A program made the position numbers and the translations under genes. Positions 1-11,546 of a stretch of 64,000 nt of DNA are shown piece after piece; positions within the stretch are counted from its first letter, which is position 1; each line of letters opens with the position of its first letter. The notes beneath the pieces were generated by a model that did not search any database, was not told the origin of the DNA, and was given only the letters and a program-made list of their open reading frames with translations. This DNA comes from Myrica gale (Eukaryota; Streptophyta; Magnoliopsida; Fagales; Myricaceae). The stretch is taken from NCBI GenBank assembly GCA_963930655.1, contig OZ005611.1:23919001-23983000 (forward strand), given 5' to 3'.

Positions 1-881
1 TGTGAAAACAGAGTTCTGCTGTCAAGTGGAGCTATCTGTGCGAAAATTAGGCTTAGATGCATCCAATGCTCTGTAATATGTGTGAATTGCAAATATGTCT
101 ATGTGATAAATAAAGTCATTTTTATACCTTATGATATAATTTGAAGCCGGTGAATCATCGTATTACTTTTACGAAATATGTGCGGACAGGAAAGACGGGG
201 ACCAGATGTTCACAAACGAGAGGTGTACCAGGCGGGGAATGATAGAATTGGGGGAGAAGGAATCGTGGTTGGGGTAGAAGAGGATTGGGTATAAACTGAA
301 CGGCGTCATTCAGCTTATCCCAAATTAAAGTTTTTTTTACAAGTGATGACGTGGCATATATTTATGTAAGTGACTAGGCAACTATGGATCCCGAGAATAC
401 GTGACATCATCTTATGCTGGCGTGATTGTTTTTATCACATTAGCACTTACAGTTAGATTTTCAATCGGTGTACAGACTGAAGTACATATTGTCAATTCAA
501 ATTTTACATCAGGTTATAAAAATGATTTTGTTTACCAGATAAGCAAATCTATGATTCGCACAGGACCCGAAAATTATTGAAGAGAGCAACAACGCTGAGG
601 CTAAAGCAAATGCATGGAAGCCAGCGAATGACTGACACAGAATCTTCTTACGTCGGGCATATAGAGCAGTTCTAGCCATTTCCAACTCTTCGGATTTTCC
701 AAGGCCTAGGCCTTCTTGCATTTATTACTCGGCTTTCTTTTCTCTGTCATTTTTATCTTTTAGTGGAATCATATAGTGTACAAATCCCACCGATTACCCA
801 CTCAGGACCAAGCCGTGCACTTTTTCCATCCACGTTTCTCTTGCTATATACAGACACAGACGGACAGGTCTGTAGGGAGAG
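1..881. other. Intergenic region upstream of the WAT1-related gene
   Basis: No coding signal is convincing here. An AATAAA hexamer at about 109-114 could be the 3' end of a plus-strand gene lying left of the window, but nothing else supports that. A TATATA stretch at about 845-850 lies only some 35 bases before the start codon at 882, so it is either a TATA box with a very short leader or incidental. Confidence 0.3.
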
Positions 882-3800
882 ATGGATATGGCCACGGTGA
901 AGAACTGGTGTGCGTGGTCAAAGGTGGTGGTGGGGATGATAATGGTGCAACTTTTTGCAACCGGTCTTCAACTGCTCTCAAGGGTGATACTGAGCGAGGG
1001 AACCTTCATTTTTGCATTCTTGGCGTACCGTCATGCTGTTGCTGCCATTTGTGTCGCTCCTTTTGCTTTCTACTTCGAAAGGTGATGGCCACCTTGTTGT
1101 TTTCTTTGATTCATGTTTTTTTTTTGTACTTTCTCTTTGGTTTCAGATTACGTTTGAACAAGTGTTTACACTAAATGGTGGCGTGGTTGCAGGGGCAACG
1201 CAAAAAACTTGAGCTGGTCAGTTTGGTCCTGGCTCTTTCTTAGCGCCTTAACCGGGTAAGCAACGCATGATTTTCAGAAACGAAAATATTATGGAAAACG
1301 AAACTATTTACTTCGGGTTTGTTTGTTTGGATGCTTAAGCCATTGAAATTCACATGAAGCAATTGCCCGAATCTCTCATACTGTGATCATCATCTTTAAG
1401 GAGAATAATGGCTGGCATTCCGCTGGCGTTTAAGATAGAATATTACACCACGACTCGTTGCAGAATTCCTTAAGGAGTTTAGAGTTATTGGTAAAACATT
1501 AAATATAGTTTAGGAGATCAATGATGATCCTGCTGGCTGCTAGAGATATGAATTCAGTTCAGCTTATTGTTAGGTGGTTTTGGGCCTTCTCAACCTCAAA
1601 AGCTAACTCCAAAGGTGTGATTTTTTTTTCACACTTATAAACTGACCATCAATCCCTTCTACAACCAATGTGGGACAACCCCAACAATCTTACGCAGACA
1701 ACCCGTTTCTCCCTTGAACTATTCGGTCTGAGATTCGTTAGTAAACCTGAGCTATGATACAAGTGTTAGTTGGCTCCGAGCCTTCTCAACCCCAAAAGCT
1801 AGTTAAAGAGGTGAGCCCTCACACTTATAAACTGACCACTAGCCTTTTCCACAATAGATACGGGACAACCCAACACATATAAGACTCTCAACTCTTGAGA
1901 GGTGGCGTCCCTGGTGCGATGTGTTGCTCCATTTAGAGGGATGTAATGTATGAACTCGAACACGTACAAGTTTGCAGCAAATGCAGAGAAATTTTGGGTG
2001 AGGAACAGGAAGTGCTGCTTCCTCTGTATCCTCTGTAAATTTACCGAAATTCCATAAAAAATGACTGCATTGTATTATTATTCGATTCGAACAGGATAGA
2101 GTCGAGAGTAGTAAAATCTTGTCGGCGAGCCTTGACATGTCAGGGTTCTGTCCCCCATAATTGCACGTCTAAGATAATTACACCTTTCAATTGATCACAT
2201 GTTGTTAGTTTTAATACAGATGGATTAGTACTCGACAAGATGTTAGTCTTAAATCTGATACTGCTTTATATATCGAATCAGAATCCAACACGTACGTCTG
2301 AGATGGGATGCGTTTTTAGTCTAATCGCGCTATAGCCTCTATGGCCGGTTTAATGGTAGTTCTTGTGATGTAGTTTCCAGTAGGGAGACTGGAATAGCAA
2401 GAGTGGTGTAGAAGATCCTTTACCAACTGAAAAAAGAGATGGTTTTTCTTTTCTTTTCTTTTTTAGGTGAAGTATGACAAGTAAAATCTATTTTTACGAG
2501 AAAAAGTTGACTCTTCCCTTTTTTTTGGGTTTGTAAAAGTTAAGAAAGAGTTTAAAAATGTTTTAGTGTAGAATGATTTTTATTGGAGTTTGTTAAAATA
2601 TAAGAAAACTGAAGATTGATTGAAAAATTAATGAGTTTTTTTTACTTTTTCTCTCCTACCCCCAAACTCAATTGACTCAAAAATTCAGGATATCATTGGC
2701 TATGGGACTGTACAATTATGGACTTCGAGATACAACAGCTGCATACGCTACCAACTTCCTCAACCTAATTCCAATAACTACCTTTGTCTTCTCCACAACC
2801 GCAGGGTACGTACATACATATGCGCACTGCTCAATGGGAACTCATTGTGCGGCTGCATATGAAAATCCTATGTCTATAATCAGCCAAGGCAACATATATG
2901 ACAAAGATTTTGACATTTCTGAATGTTTGTTGATATAGAATAGAGAAGCTGGGCCTGAATTCAAGGGCTGGCAAATTAAAGACTCTGGGAGCAATTGTTT
3001 GTGTAGCAGGAGCACTAACTGCTAGTCTTTATAGAGGAAAAGCTTTCCATATCGGTCATCAGAGTCTTCACCCCGTTCTTGCTTTGAAGGCATCTAAGGC
3101 TCATTGGGCTCGCGGAACTTTCATGCTGGTTGGCAGTTGCTTATCCTACGGTGTATGGTTCATAGTTCAGGTATGAATCTCACTATGATTGATTTCTTGT
3201 ATTCTAGTTATTGATGATTACTGTAGCTTCTTAATTTCTTGAATTCAGCCCCTGAATTTAGAATGTCGATCTTTTAAAGTCTCATTCTTTTAAGTGTATA
3301 CGAACTCTCTTTTCAACCAGGTTAAGTTGCTCAAAGTTTTTCCATCCAAATACTTGGGAACAATGCTCACATGTATCATAGCATCAATCCAATCAACTGT
3401 GATAGGATTGTGCATTGATAGAAGTAAGGCTGCCTGGATGTTAGGGTGGAATCTCGAACTTCTCACTATAATTTACTCGGTAAGGTTACCGATTCATCTT
3501 CATCGATAAGCATAGTACTACTCATCATAATTAGATCTCCATAAATCACTGGTCAAGCTGTTGGTTATCCAAGCTAACTTGAATGTGTTTCAAATTTCTA
3601 ATTGGAATGAAAATTTGTTCTCTGTACTAGGAGTGCTAACAGTAACAATATTTCTGCTGTCATAATATGGAGCACCGTGGTTCTTCAAATGGAAACTTGC
3701 ATTCATGTATACCTAAATGATTTTTAGTCATTCGAAGCTAAGCTACCCGAAATCTGTTTTGTTTGTTTGAAGTGAGCTTTCTACACATACCTTGATCACC

Positions 3801-4639
3801 TATACCAGAAGAGAAAGTTTGCATAAGGCACAAACTCCATAGGTTGACTAAGGCCTTAGTTTTGTGGAAGCAGTTACCACCACAAAGAACAAATCAAAAT
3901 CTTTGATTAACTTACTGATTCAATTTCTTTCTGCAAATGGTCAATATCTCAGGGACACCAATTCTAAACCTAAGTGTTTTGCTTAAATGAGTTGATTTTT
4001 CATTATAGTTATGTACATTTGGAAGTAAACCGGTTATTTTATATGATGTTAAGTAAGTTTTATTTGTATAGGGAATACTCACCACGGCTGCAACATTCTG
4101 CTTAATTTCATGGGCAATTGCAATCCGAGGCCCCACTTACCCCCCAATGTTCAACTCACTGTCACTAATTTTTGTTTCCTTATCAGAAGCAATCATACTC
4201 GGTGAAGAGATCAGACTTGGAACGTACGAGTTTTACTTATCTTTTACTAGGACCAAGAGATGTGGCCTTTGAGCAAATTATTCTGCTTGATAATTTCTTT
4301 TACACCGCACCCCATATATTACTGTAACCTCACTTGGATTGACTTTTATTGCAGGGTGGTAGGCATGATTCTGATTATATTTGGGCTGTACTCCTTCTTG
4401 TGGGGAAAAACCCAGGAGATGAAAAGTGCTTTACCAGAAAAGGTGTAGTGCAGTTTACTTTGATACATCTCATCATCTAGAACTACTTGCTTGTTTAAAG
4501 AATCCTACTAGACATATTTTTCATTCATGATTCTTTTGAATCCTCTTCTCTGCAGGCACAAACATGTGAATCCCAAATTCATGCTGATGTTCATGGTGAA
4601 TGTTTCAAGCAAACCGTGGTGGTCTTAAACTGTGAATAG
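882..4639 (+). CDS. WAT1-related (EamA/DMT family) membrane transporter, 8 exons
   Basis: Exons: 882-1081, 1193-1255, 2689-2805, 2939-3170, 3321-3479, 4072-4223, 4355-4442, 4556-4639. All junctions are GT-AG, phases agree, and the product is 364 residues, usual for plant WAT1-related (nodulin MtN21-like) proteins with about ten membrane spans. Family blocks visible are the N-terminal VLSEGTFIFAFLAYRHAVAA, then LAMGLYNYGLRDTTAAYA and NLIPITTFVF, the central tryptophan-rich membrane segment, and in the second EamA repeat RGPTYPPMFNSLSLI with LGEEIRLGTVVGMILIIFGLY. The soluble tail is short and cysteine-containing. The family acts at plasma or vacuolar membranes; Arabidopsis WAT1 is a vacuolar auxin exporter, but substrates of most members are unknown and I infer none. 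If exon 7 were read through, a stop at 4446-4448 would remove the tail. Intron 2 (1.4 kb) holds a duplicated repeat. Confidence 0.9.
1570..1878. repeat. Two diverged copies of a dispersed repeat inside WAT1 intron 2
   Basis: A block of about 110-120 bp beginning TTAGGTGG at 1570 recurs from 1766. Shared landmarks are CCTTCTCAACC, the 17-mer CACACTTATAAACTGAC and GGGACAACCC. About 75 bp separate the copies. The block resembles repeats often found beside plant retroelement debris; no intact element is visible. Confidence 0.55.
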
Positions 4640-5142
4640 CTAAGCTATAACCAGGTTTTCCAGTGAAGACTTTATATTTGTTCCTTTGTGTACTTTCCCT
4701 TGAGGCATTGGTAGTTAGAACAAATATCAAAAAGAAGCAGAGGGAAGGCTAACAGTGTTGTACTGTTGTTTCAGATGCAAATCAAATTAGTCAGTACAAA
4801 TTCCACCTTCATTTGCAATGTTATAACGTTGACTTACTGAAGCAAATTAAGGTGATCCTTGAATGCACAAAGTGATATCATTCTACGGTTCGTTTGAAAG
4901 GTCCCAGTGTGGAAAAATGCCAAAAATCTTTTCTGCGATGTGGGAGCCAGAGGAAAAAGATAACTGTCTTGTTGCGTTCTCATCCTTCAACAATAGTATC
5001 ATAGGGAGTCAGAGAACTGGTAACACAACTGAGAAAACTACAGCTAAAGAGAAATCCTCAAAATCTGTGAACTGATTAGAATTCATTTCTAACTCGATAC
5101 AAGTTTTTTTTATTCCACTATCTAAGAGCATAGGTAGACACC
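4640..5142. other. 3' region between WAT1-related gene and the convergent OVATE gene
   Basis: This gap of about 500 bp presumably holds the 3' UTRs of the two convergent genes. I see no conserved coding sequence; a short plus-strand reading frame at 4863-5075 resembles no family I know. Confidence 0.4.
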
Positions 5143-5466
5143 TTAGAACATTTTTGGAAATGCACCACATAAACTGAGAAATGCATCTGCGATAATCTTA
5201 TGAACCTCCGGTGAGTTGAGATAAATGTAACAGTAAACCAACTCCTCTATGTCACTCCAATCACAAACTTCGGCATATTGAATCATCTCTGAAATTGAAT
5301 CCCTCATATCCATAAACGGATCTGTGGAGTACTTAACTGCACAGATACTACCTGCAAAAACACCACAAACGTCATCAGGCAACCGAGCTGAAAAACTAAT
5401 GCTGGTATTCCTCTTCCGTGGATTTTTCCTTTTTTGCTTCTTGTTGGGCTCCTTGCCGAGATTCAT
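5143..5466 (-). CDS. OVATE family protein (OFP-type transcriptional repressor), 5' end uncertain
   Basis: The C-terminal part is an OVATE (DUF623) domain. The conserved S-x-DPF-x-D-M-R-x-S-I-x-E-MI block is followed by WSDIEELVYCYIYLNSPEVH and a C-terminal IADAFLSLC, encoded at about 5360-5150. OFPs are plant repressors that act with TALE homeodomain proteins and affect organ shape. The first in-frame ATG is at 5466, giving 107 residues with a Lys/Arg-rich N-terminus; the frame stays open upstream to about 5560 without another ATG, so an upstream coding exon is possible. A TTTTTGCAG acceptor-like sequence lies just before the OVATE core (about 5353), an alternative exon start. The domain is complete; gene length is short for the family (most are above 150 residues). 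Confidence 0.7.
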   Translation of the reverse strand: MNLGKEPNKKQKRKNPRKRNTSISFSARLPDDVCGVFAGSICAVKYSTDPFMDMRDSISEMIQYAEVCDWSDIEELVYCYIYLNSPEVHKIIADAFLSLCGAFPKMF

Positions 5467-5496
5467 GGCTCCGGCAAACCGGCATTTATGCACCAA

Positions 5497-6025
5497 GAAG
5501 CGCAGACCTCGGTGTATGAAGTAGCTAGATGAATCGAGGAATGGAATAGGAATTTGGTAAGCGCTAGATCAGGACAGTGGGGTTTCCCTGTGTGAAGAAG
5601 TGGCCAGGTGAGGAGACAATTGAATGAATGGTAGAGTAATGTCAAGCCAGTAAAACATAAGCCATGAATGCAGCCCTGACAGCATACGTACCCAACAAAT
5701 GAAACTTCATGTGAAGGTGTTACAGAAGCCTTATGCTTCATTTATGGATCACCAGCTCCTTCGAAATCAACTGAAAACCAATGCCCATATAAACAAAGAA
5801 AATTAGTTCAGTCCTGTTAGGCAGCTAACAGATATTTCGAATACCGCGGTGTGAAAAAATGGCCTTCCAGTTGACAGAACTATAAATAAATGACGCGTAT
5901 GGTAGTTCTGGGCCAATTTGAATTCTAAAAGGGTACTGCTCGAACCTGATCCATTGGCACCTCTGGCAACGATGCCTGACGGGTAAAAGACAAGACAAGA
6001 AATTCTTCAGGTAGTATCGGAACTA
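5497..6025. other. Region upstream of the OVATE gene
   Basis: Expected promoter and 5' leader of the minus-strand OVATE gene, possibly including an unrecognised 5' exon. No TATA box or start codon stands out. Confidence 0.3.
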
Positions 6026-6246
6026 CCTAACGAAGAAGTCATTTTAGAACGATTACGTGGACAAATAGCAACATTCTAGAATATTGTATAAGTTGCTGAA
6101 TCATCCTAAAATAGGAAGAGGTAGTTGATCCTTTGGCCTAACGAAGAAGTCATTTTAGAACGATTACGTGGACAAATAGCAAAATTCTATAATATTGTAT
6201 AAGTTGCTGAATCCCTAAAATAGGAAGAGGTTGTTTATCCTTTGGC
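6026..6246 (+). repeat. 111-bp tandem duplication
   Basis: A unit starting CCTAACGAAGAAGTCATTTT at 6026 is repeated head to tail from 6137, ending near TCCTTTGG at about 6245. The copies differ by a few substitutions and a short indel (CATCCTAAAA against CCCTAAAA), so the duplication is fairly recent. No coding potential is visible. Confidence 0.85.
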
Positions 6247-8712
6247 ATAACCAAAAGCCAACTTATAATGTTTTCCGTTGGTCTCAGGTTTACTCTTGAC
6301 TGCCCTGTTCTAAAAAAAAGGCGCAGCCTAAACCTGTTGTTTGGTAGCTTTGAGAGGGTCGTTGTGGTATGCGTGCGTGGGGGTGGGGGTGAAAACGAAC
6401 CAGAGAGAGGGTTGGTTGGTGAAGAGTCAGATTACCAGCCTTAAATAAATGTTTTTCATAACGAAATAAACGAGAAACCACTATGATTTAATAATAGAAG
6501 CGAGACGTGTCTTCAACAACCTTCCCAGAGGTCGTTGGTTTATGTTTTCTCTTGTTCTTTTTGCCTAGAGAGATAACCAGCATCGATGGTCACAGATATT
6601 CCTCTGTCTCTTGGCCTTGAGACCCCACAACTTTGGTAGATCTGCTTAGTCAAATTAAATAAACATGAAAGCAAGTTTCATCTTTGATTACTACTTCCAC
6701 CATAATAATTAGCATTTAGCTTGTCCTAACCATGGCTTGCTTCAGTTGTTTGTTAGCTGTTTTAGCTGTTTACATGCCACCTTCCTTGTACTACTCGAAA
6801 CAAGACCATCTAGCATCATCTTGGTACAACCAAAGAACTTGTCACTGCTTAATAAAAGACAGTCAAGAACTTCTCTGCACGAGGCAGAGGAGAAAACTAT
6901 TCAAATGTTCCTGTTCTGTCATAGTCCTTCTTGAAAGCTGAGATGCAGAGTTTAATGATTTAGCTTAACTTCAAAGCCAAACTAACCAGTTGCATAACAA
7001 TGAGGATTGTTCAGTGGCATTAGATTAATACCAACGGCACAAATCACACTTACAGTTGCAATTTGCATTTGTTTCTTGTCTCGTGGGAAAGTATGAACCA
7101 TAACATCCCACGTCACAAATGGATTAAAATCTGAAAGCAATAGGCACGTCTCATGCCTCATGTTGGATCTTCTACAATTTGACTTAACTGGCTCTCACTA
7201 CGGCCCCTTGCACATGCTTCTCACTAGCCCACGTATTTGATTCCTTTTTAAGGGTCTAGAGTTCAAGTTCCAAAACAAAATTCTCTAGGCCCTTTGCCAC
7301 TCACAGCAAGAGAGAACAAAAAAAAAATACAATAATTTTTTATGGCTACTCGAGGGAGATCAGCCTCCTCAACAATAAATACTGCAGTGTGTAAATACTA
7401 GTGACTGAATTTTATTAAAACCAGCCAGAACAGTTTAAGAAGACCAATTAAAATAATAAGCCTAAGAACAGTCTCTATTTGATAATACTTCTCCAGCATC
7501 ATCTTCTCGTATGTAAGCTTCAATCATGAACAGCTACCTGACATCTTCATAGCCTGGTCCAAATTTTTTGTTCCATTTAGAACATGGTGGCCGTTTTCTT
7601 CGTGAGTGTTAGTCTCTAATTTGTCGATAAGATTCAGATAATGAAACGTTCAATTCCTTAATTAAGACCACTCACAGAGCAATCCACTTGCTTTGCATCT
7701 GGTAAGCCTCCTATCTTTGCTAGCAGCTCTCTACTATTGGGCATATTGTTCTGTTAATGTTGCTATAAAAGCTCTCCAAAATCCAAAGGGTTTAGAAGAT
7801 TCTAGAGGAATCACACCATATTCCTAATTCCTCCCCATATGTCTCTTTTGTCAAATCCTTCCATTCTAAAACTGAATCCTGCATGGTTAAGAATGGGCAA
7901 AGCTTGGATTATAATTTAGGGGGACAGCTTCACTATAATACAATATGGGTTTCACTTCCAAGGGTAAAGAAAAGTCCAATTTTTTCAAAAGAATTTTTTT
8001 ACTATGCTCATCTGTGATACGACTTTTGATTACCTAAAACATACTATTAATTCTGCCATTAGGAAGTCACAGTAAGATATCAAACGGCTGCTATTCTAAA
8101 AATAATGAAGCAATATAATTGTAGGCTTAAGAAATACTAATTCTAGTAGACTAGTAAGCCTTTAACAGGGACTCATATATCTCAAATATATCAATAATAT
8201 TATAACCATAGCAATAATAATTCATCGTTGTTAAAAACTATTGAAAGTCAATGACTGACTCCTGATTTTAAACTCCTCACAAAAAAAAATAGAACTGCAA
8301 TATTTTGACATTTAAGAGTAAATATCTGGCTGACTACTACATGGAGGACATGTATATCAGCACACCATTTTCTGCTCTTAGATAAGTTCATATGTTCCAC
8401 TAACTCCATTAAAATTAAATATAAGAGAAAAATAATTTAAATTTAAGTGGATCAGTCTATACATCTATATCTACTGTGAAATGGTCCAGTCAATAAGACA
8501 CACTTGTATATTCACGGTAAGAGGATGATATTACAAAAGAAGAGCTTTATTTATAACACCCGATTCTAAGAGTCCATATTGCTTTAAAAAGGTGGAGGAT
8601 ACTGCCTGCCTCCTGCAACTTGAACAACCTCTTCTATTTATATCGCATCTAAGGAGTATATTCTGATTTCATCTCAAAACCATTTGCGATCTTTGGCGGG
8701 GGAAACAACATT
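6247..8712. other. Intergenic, no gene recognised
   Basis: About 2.5 kb of AT-rich DNA. Reading frames here are short and match no family I recognise, including two overlapping ones near 6732-6941. No element with readable termini was found. Confidence 0.4.
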
Positions 8713-9074
8713 CTGGCTGGCCTATTTTTTCATATGCACGGTCCAAATTGAAACTTCTAGCTGCCACTAGATTGATTCATATTTGCGCAGTGCAAATACC
8801 AGATGATATGACGACAGATCACATCACGGGTGGGCCGAAAGTGTTTGGCACTGCGGCACCTCCTTTTATATTTACATGCTTAACTTTTTCTCCTGGCTGG
8901 CCTATTTTTTCATAAAGACGGTCCAAATTGAAACTTCTAGCTGCCACTAGATTGATTCATATTTGCGCAGAGTGCAAATACCTGATGATATGACGACAGA
9001 TCACATCACGGGTGGGCCGAAAGTGTATGGCACTGCGGCACCTCCTTTTATCTTTACATGCTTTAACTTTTTCT
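8713..9074 (+). repeat. 180-bp tandem duplication
   Basis: The unit begins CTGGCTGGCCTATTTTTTCA at 8713 and again at 8893. The copies are nearly identical, differing by ATGC/AAAG near the start, a 2-base AG insertion after GCGCAG, and a few substitutions. Part of each unit stays open in a frame containing IPDDMTTDHITGGPKV, but no start codon, extension or neighbouring exon supports a gene. Confidence 0.85.
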
Positions 9075-9288
9075 CCTTCTTGGATCAGATTTTGAACGTT
9101 TTACTCAGTCCCTTGTCCAGTTGTCCCTTGATGTTTATAGGCAATCAGCCAGTCTACACTCGGGCAGTCAATTCCCATAGATTTTGTTATAAATTGTAAC
9201 TCATTTATTGTATGAAACAAAACAGCTGTTAAGCTTAACCAAATGACTTACCCACTGGATTCTGGTGTCCCACAATGCTTGACAAGAA

Positions 9289-9309
9289 CCCCCCCCCCCC
9301 CCCCCCCCC
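9289..9309 (+). repeat. Poly-C tract (21 C)
   Basis: An uninterrupted run of 21 cytosines as given. Similar shorter runs occur at about 17895-17908 (14 C) and near 24421. Homopolymers of this length are error-prone in assembly, so the length is unreliable. Confidence 0.8.
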
Positions 9310-9496
9310 ACTCAATCTCTTGTGAAGTGTATGTGTACTTTGAGCCTCATAAATGTCTCGAAAAAAAAAGGCTGGCACTTTGTGCTCAAGAAGGTATACA
9401 AGTATGTCTTTTCTTCCTCGGATACACAAAAACCATAATATCTTGCGTAGGAAACTGAAAGGTGTAAGTAGGGCAAGGCATTATTGTCCACACTCA

Positions 9497-9745
9497 AGTA
9501 ATTAGGCAGAAAAGGAACAAACAAATACCAAATCAAGAAACAGGGCTCTGGTAATCAGGCAAAGAAGTAACATACAGAAACAGAATAAAAAACATGGCTC
9601 AGCTTCCAAGTCCAGGAAATAGGCAAGCAGGGAGGTATAGATTGTATATATCAAATAAAAAATATGGCTGTGGTAATCAGGCAAAGAAGGAAAATTACAG
9701 AGATTGACCCAAAACCATGGCTCCGGTAATTAGGCATGGAAGGAA
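9497..9745 (+). repeat. Five diverged tandem copies of a ~57-bp unit
   Basis: The core TAAT(T/C)AGGCA followed by an A/G-rich tail recurs with AGGCA at 9504, 9557, 9621, 9679 and 9732, giving spacings of 53, 64, 58 and 53 bp. Between cores a C(T)ATGGCTC-like block is also partly conserved. An old minisatellite-like array without visible coding function. Confidence 0.6.
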
Positions 9746-10267
9746 AATATAGTTATCGAATCAAAAGAATTGCTCTGCTTGCCCATTTAGCTTTTCAACC
9801 AAAGAAAAGGAGGAAAAAATGGAGAAAGTGTAAAGCCATGATGTTGCTCTTTTTGTATCCAACCTCGAGTAAATATGTACCAACATTGACCGTGAGGCTC
9901 ACAAGTCTCCTGGTTGTTTAGAAGTAGCTACTCCACTTTCTATTTAGCAAAAAAGAAAAGTCTACTCCACTTTCTATGACCTTTGTTGGGCAAGAGATTA
10001 ACCCATAAGCTATTGGTGTTCAGATGCACCAAAACTTTCATCCCATCAAGATTATACATAGATTCAAATAATTTACTAAATGACCACATACTAATCCATT
10101 TAGTCTGATGATTTGTTTACTCCGGGTATCAACATTGACATCATGAGAAGACTTTATTGATACAAGTGAACTGAGAACAGATTCTCTTATGCACATTGCA
10201 TAATACCCAAACCTATTCTTCTTTTTTTTGCTAAAAACGAACCCATCCTTAACAAAACAAAACCAAG
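9746..10267. other. Intergenic, no gene recognised
   Basis: AT-rich sequence with only short, unrecognisable reading frames on both strands. Nothing repeated or structured was noted. Confidence 0.4.
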
Positions 10268-10632
10268 TCACCGATGCATATCACAAGCACATATATGCTC
10301 AAGAATATCAGAAAGCGGAATAAAATCAACGAAACCAAAAGGAGCTGCCCACTTAGGCAATAAGTGAGCTTGCAAGTTGCACCTCCTAGAGACCCAAGCT
10401 ACCTTCCATTCTCTACGCTCTTCCAAGCAGCGAACGAATATGCTCCACCATCTCTACAGCCGCCTAAAGGGAAACTGGCTCCAAAGAATTCACATCTTTG
10501 CAAAGAAGAAAGAGAATTACACTCAAACAGCACCTTGCCCCAAGCGAGCCTCCTAGCCAAATACACCGCCTCCGCCAAAGCGAAAGCCTCACGATCATAT
10601 ACATAATACAGGGGGAACTGCAATAATTCCAA
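10268..10632 (-). pseudogene. Relic of an RNase H-like (RVT_3 type) retroelement domain
   Basis: On the minus strand, 10632 to about 10400 encodes REAFALAEAVYLARRLAWGK followed by V-L-F-E-C-N-S, the pattern of plant RNase H-like domains (an AEA-x-A-L-x-E-A-x-x-L-A helix, then a V-I-x-E-x-D-S strand). The usual Asp of E-x-D-S is Asn here. The frame then ends in a stop near 10411, and the domain continues in another frame with VAWVSRRCNLQAHLLPKW, the family's C-terminal V-P-R-x-x-N-x-x-A-H-x-L-A-K-W motif, stopping at 10268. One frameshift and a lost acidic residue indicate a dead fragment, probably from a LINE-type retrotransposon or a captured RNase H-like gene. Confidence 0.6.
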
Positions 10633-11131
10633 TTCTATTCAATCCAAAGGGCCACCTACCCATCCTTCAAAGCTGATCATCATCAATCACTTTGAACGCT
10701 TTAGGCACCAATATTTTTTAACTTTCGGCGGAGAAAAAGAGAAGGAGTTCTGTGGGTCCTGCCCTATTGCTACCTAGTACTATTCCTTCCCTACTATCCT
10801 CCCCACCTCACATGGATACATACGAAAAACTTTTTGGTTACCTAAGTTGATATATATGAAGAATAGCTTCTTAATGAGTATACCATTGATGTTAACTTTT
10901 GGGTATAATATAATCAAAGGGCTCCATATATTATAGTTGTTGGTGTACAATATAATCAAAAGGGCACAAAAAGTCAGGAAGTAATTAAGCAAAAGCAGAG
11001 GAAGACAGAAAACAAAATATTTGTGAAGAAAAGGGTCGTTATATCGTATGCGCGAATGATGCGCGCGCATGTTCCTTATCATTTTACCTACATGTTGACC
11101 CTAAAGATGCCAACTTGGCTTAACCAAGAAC
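10633..11131. other. Upstream region of the EEP/EF-hand gene
   Basis: AT-rich, no gene recognised. The minus-strand reading frame at 10780-11082 is low-complexity hydrophobic and not supported by any motif. Confidence 0.35.
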
Positions 11132-11139
11132 TATATATA
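11132..11139 (+). promoter_or_regulatory. Candidate TATA box of the EEP/EF-hand gene
   Basis: TATATATA lies about 415 bases before the chosen start codon, leaving a leader of some 380 bases. A small upstream reading frame of 18 codons (11199-11255) lies in that leader. Confidence 0.5.
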
Positions 11140-11546
11140 CGTATGTATGCATAGATACACAGCACAAACAGAACAGAGACCACGTAGTGAAATAAAATAT
11201 GAGGGTGTCTTTCTCTCGTTCCCAGCAGGTAAACGTACACCGCCGCTACCGGTAATTTCCGATATAATCTACCGGCCCTTTCTGGCTCTCTCCCAGAAAA
11301 TTCTTTCTTCGCACCGGCTATTCCCCATTCTCATTGGCCTTTTCCCTCTCTCTCGATAAACGAAACTAAAAGAGAAAACCAGTTCCGTTTCCGTTACATC
11401 CAAAACTATCAAACCCATTGTTTGTCGGGTTAAAGGGCGAAAAAAATTCTTCAACTTTTGCGTATTATTCTTCGTTGGGTGTGTTTCTGTGTGGCTTTGA
11501 AACTGTTTGTTCTGGATCCTGTGGTGTATATATTGTTGAGGGAGAA

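Noticed and set aside
8963..9199. Aconitase or isopropylmalate dehydratase fragment
   Set aside because: Only one short phrase resembles the family, with no other block nearby and no splice structure.
9235..9458. Poly-Pro/poly-Gly frames across the C tract
   Set aside because: They come from the 21-base C run and have no other support.
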